DNA of 64,000 nt, from the NCBI RefSeq assembly GCF_034140825.1, contig NC_089041.1:23573501-23637500 (forward strand), written 5' to 3'. A program made the translations under genes and the position numbers. Positions within the stretch are counted from its first letter, which is position 1; each line of letters starts with the position of its first letter. Positions 61,111-64,000 of the stretch are shown here, in pieces. The DNA comes from Oryza sativa Japonica Group. Taxonomy: Eukaryota; Streptophyta; Magnoliopsida; Poales; Poaceae. The notes under the pieces were generated by a model that saw only the letters and a program-made list of their open reading frames with translations, did not search any database and was not told the DNA's origin.

Positions 61111-62620
61111 TATTTTATTTTTCAGCATTGGCAATTGTATTGCTAAAACACACGTATAAAAGTTTCTACAGCATCTTAAGTCTGAGCCATGCCCAATATA
61201 GAAGTTCATGCACCTCAAGGAAGAGAAAAGGAGTACTATGTGGATGCAGCCCTTCATCCTTTTCATACTTCTAGAAAACGTGCTAAGAGAAAAGTCTGTG
61301 CTTTTCAGAATGGACAAAAGACTTAACAGTTTTCACCTTTTGTCTAGTTATTTCAGACAATCTATATACTACAGCTGAAAAATATCATTTTTGGAGTTGT
61401 TCCTCGATACCTGTATTAGTTCTTGTCAAGAATTCCTCAAGTTTTCCACTCTATTGAGTATTGACTGCTGGGATGGGGCATTATTGCTGGAGCATCTTTT
61501 CTTGTGGCTCCTTTGCTTCTTTAGACTGGGTTTCAGACTTTGACTTGTCTTCTTTTCTGAGACAGTTGGAACTTGGAAGCATTGCTGCCTAGATATCACT
61601 GTCATGCAATAGATCCAAGCATAAACATTTATCCACTCCACTGTTAGACCAGTCAGAAACACAGTCAATCCCATAAATTCTGTCAATCTAGATGCCAAAT
61701 ACCACATCTGAAATGGTCTTGATCATAAACTATATAGAAAAGATCAACGGACAGAGTGGCACTTGCAAATCTTATCATGATCTGAACAAAATCTCTACAA
61801 TTAGAATTTATTAAGGAAAGGGCATTGTGTAGGTGTAAGAAATTCCTGCCTTGGATTCGCCAAATCTGCACGAACAGCAAACTGATCTGTTCAGTCATAT
61901 CATGATTATACTTGCATGTATCACAATCAGTACAAGAAAAACTAGAATACGTTTGGTTGGATATTATTTCGATTGTGTGTTGCTTGCAAAAGGTATACCA
62001 TATGCTCTTTATGCTGAACTCTTAGTTAACATCAGGAAAATATAATACTGCCGAGCCACTAGGCACTAGTTATCAGCATCAGCCAATGGCAGAATTTCTT
62101 GAATAAACCTGAAGTATCATTTTTGTTTTGGTTGTACTAAAACAAATGTGAACCTCAACCACGTGACTAAAATTTGACCAAGACTAGTAGTATGCTGGCC
62201 ATTTACTGACAGCAGTAGGAACACATCAGAAGACTAGCTTGTGGCATATGGCACTTGTAGAACTTAAAATAACATGTACACTGCACAGATGGCATTAGTA
62301 TTGGTACAAGTTTCAAGTCACACTTCAGGTTCAGAGTGGTTATATGCTCAAGTCTCCAACCTAGGAGTATATAATTGGACATGCAATAATTTTCTTGCTT
62401 TCACTTTGGTGTTCAACTGACGCATTATGGAAGTTTTAGCTACAAAAGGCTAAGCAGGACGTTTGGGCTGATACCCTGAAACAGGGATTGGTATTGCTGT
62501 TTCGCAAGTGACGGTTCACACCCTTATCCTGTGGTGCATCCTGCTGTTGTTGTACGGTGGTGCCGGATCGGGGATGTGATAACCACTCTTTCTCTCACAT
62601 TACTGGACCTATTGTTTAGC
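61111..62620. other. Intergenic region with one exon-like minus-strand ORF
   Basis: No recognisable family. See the separate entry for 61426-61707. The remainder is AT-rich and unassigned. Confidence 0.3.
61426..61707 (-). CDS. Unresolved exon-like open frame
   Basis: The minus-strand frame starts at an ATG directly after an acceptor-like CATTTCAG. It encodes a hydrophobic segment (MGLTVFLTGLTVEWI, NVYAWIYCMTV) then a basic Ser/Gln/Lys-rich tail (SLKKQRSHKKRCSSNN) of 93 residues. Composition looks protein-like, but I recognise no family and cannot complete a gene around it. It may be a decayed terminal exon. Confidence 0.22.
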   Translation of the reverse strand: MWYLASRLTEFMGLTVFLTGLTVEWINVYAWIYCMTVISRQQCFQVPTVSEKKTSQSLKPSLKKQRSHKKRCSSNNAPSQQSILNRVENLRNS

Positions 62621-62623
62621 TAT

Positions 62624-62840
62624 TACATGGCCCATTCCAGCCCATGATACTTGGAATTAACAGCCCGAGCTCCCCTCGGCCTTCCCTTCCACTTCCAGGC
62701 TTCCAGCCCAGCACCTGCGTGTGCTTCTTCATGTTGCTGTATCTCGTCTTGCAGCTGCTTCTTCATGGCGATGACAGAGAATCGCTGCGAACAAACGAAT
62801 GAATTCATCCACAGCTGAAGCATGAGACGTACCTGCACAG
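62624..62840 (-). other. Short unassigned open frame next to the DUF295 fragment
   Basis: A minus-strand frame (MKKQLQDEIQQHEEAHAGA and following) just downstream of the DUF295 remnant on the same strand. It may be part of the same decayed locus. No family recognised. Confidence 0.2.
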
Positions 62841-62889
62841 ATAGTCAACAATGCCAGCCGGGTTGGCCCAATCAATGGAGCGCTCAGGC

Positions 62890-63060
62890 ATACGACCTCA
62901 GGTGAGCCTCTTCTTGCTCAGGCATCCCCTGCAGATAGATGGTGTCAGCGCGAATGGCGGGGAACACCTCGGCGGACACGGACAGCGTGCGGTTCCTGCC
63001 GAGGAACGCGGCGCGGCGGCGGACGCCCAGCCCACGGCAAGACACCGTCCTCTTCGGGGA
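62890..63060 (-). pseudogene. Fragment of a second F-box/DUF295 gene
   Basis: The minus-strand frame reads RTVSCRGLG, RRRAAFLGRNRTLSVSAEVF and PAIRADTIYL, matching VPVRGLGGRAVFIGHDCSLS and the following residues of the 35.9-kb protein. Only this C-terminal piece is present. The similarity is moderate, so it derives from another family member and not from the copy in this window. Confidence 0.65.
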
Positions 63061-64000
63061 AAATGCTTCGTCATCTGATTTTGAGAAAAAAAAATCGGAC
63101 ACATCTTTCTTTGACTTTGCTGCATGCAGCTTTTGTCAGGTCCTCTCTCTCTTACATGTGCTTTCTTTCTAGGTATTAATATGCGTGAGAGAGATGATAC
63201 AAGGTTACTTGCATGTACATAACACCCTTTTAGCAAACTTGAAAAATGATTTTCTTCTAAATTACTCATCCAATTTACGATCCGATTATACCATTGTATT
63301 CGTTACAATTAAATCTTTACAACAAGATCTCACATGACTATATTATAATAAAAAAACACACATATGTTTCAACCAATTAAACTTAATGTTTCACATATGA
63401 AAATTAGATGTTTTAGCTGAAATTTTATTATGCTGCACATATTTATTTAGTGTCGCGATGTATATATCTTTCCTTAATGTATCTCATGGTACTATTTGTA
63501 TGTTTTAGTAAGTAGTTTATTGTGTTTCACTGGTTTATTCGTAAATGTTACATATATATGTTGGTTAAGTGTTTCAACAAGTATCCACTAGTGTGCTCAC
63601 AATGTTCCACTAAAAATGTTTCACCTAATGTACTCACAATGTTTATGTATAGATCTAATGTTGCCGTGAATTAAAAAATTCTTTTGCAATAAATCACCCA
63701 CATATTATGGAAATCTATTAAGAGAATTCGTTTTATTTTTTGTTCCACAAAAAATATTTCACTTTATATAGATCAAATGTTGCAATGACTTGAAACATTC
63801 TTTCGCTATTTGCTGAAACAATGTTTTTATATAAGGTGAAACAACGTCCGATTTAAACGATTGAAACATTTTCGATGATTCGATCTACTTAGTGAAACAA
63901 TTCTGATATACTTGGTGAACAGCGTGCAACATTTAAAAATAATTCAATAATAAGCTAATATTTTTTCACCGGAATATATTCATATGTGGTCTTGTTTTAA
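63061..64000. other. AT-rich terminal region with recurring GAAACA/TGTTTCA words
   Basis: Many scattered copies of TGTTTCAC/GTGAAACA-type words and AATGTT phrases suggest an unidentified repeat running past the window end. No gene. Confidence 0.35.

Overview
This is a stretch of a grass nuclear genome, almost certainly rice (Oryza sativa). The evidence is compact GT-AG genes with GC-rich first exons, abundant Stowaway-type and hAT-type MITEs, a p-SINE1-like SINE, a short Helitron, a Pack-MULE-like element and solo LTRs. The order LHCA2 then succinyl-CoA ligase alpha matches what I remember of the long arm of rice chromosome 7 (around Os07g05776-05777). That is recall and was not searched.

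Left third (1-21.5 kb), all on the + strand: a GPI-anchored GH17/X8 beta-1,3-glucanase-like protein (1592-4317), a UBE2E-like E2 ubiquitin-conjugating fold (5482-8228), a Q/E/K-rich repeat protein (9075-10136), LHCA2 of the photosystem I antenna (13751-15052) and mitochondrial succinyl-CoA ligase alpha (17206-21515). The first two each lack a key catalytic residue: the GH17 nucleophile Glu is Ala, and the E2 active-site Cys is Ser. I rebuilt the exon structures by hand and every junction keeps the frame.

Middle (21.5-40 kb): a rearranged, transposon-rich segment. A small Bet1-like SNARE gene (27696-29662, - strand) lies between inverted repeats. The left repeat is interrupted by a 1.96-kb Mutator-like element carrying a FRIGIDA-like gene fragment. 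The right repeat is fused to an inverted copy of a succinyl-CoA ligase intron. An F-box/DUF295 gene (35918-36976) has an inverted partial copy at 22.7-23.3 kb, and the SNARE last exon has a partial copy at 39.0-39.4 kb. A 2.7-kb solo LTR with intact 5-bp target duplication sits inside a nest of MITEs at 31.5-35.3 kb.

Right part (40-64 kb): MITE-rich DNA, a degenerate duplicate of a promoter/5'-leader region, a 12-exon MFSD12-like transporter (leader from about 45.3 kb, CDS 47100-52495) with a Helitron, a hAT MITE and a LINE-like insertion in its introns, an intact single-exon subtilisin-like protease (54226-56538), a 1.17-kb copia-like solo LTR (59936-61105) and a second F-box/DUF295 fragment at 62.9 kb. 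No rRNA, functional tRNA or CRISPR array was seen.

The genes do not form a pathway. The most unusual signals are the two probably catalytically dead enzymes side by side, the mobile element whose inverted repeats contain host gene sequence, and the mosaic inverted duplication around the SNARE gene.
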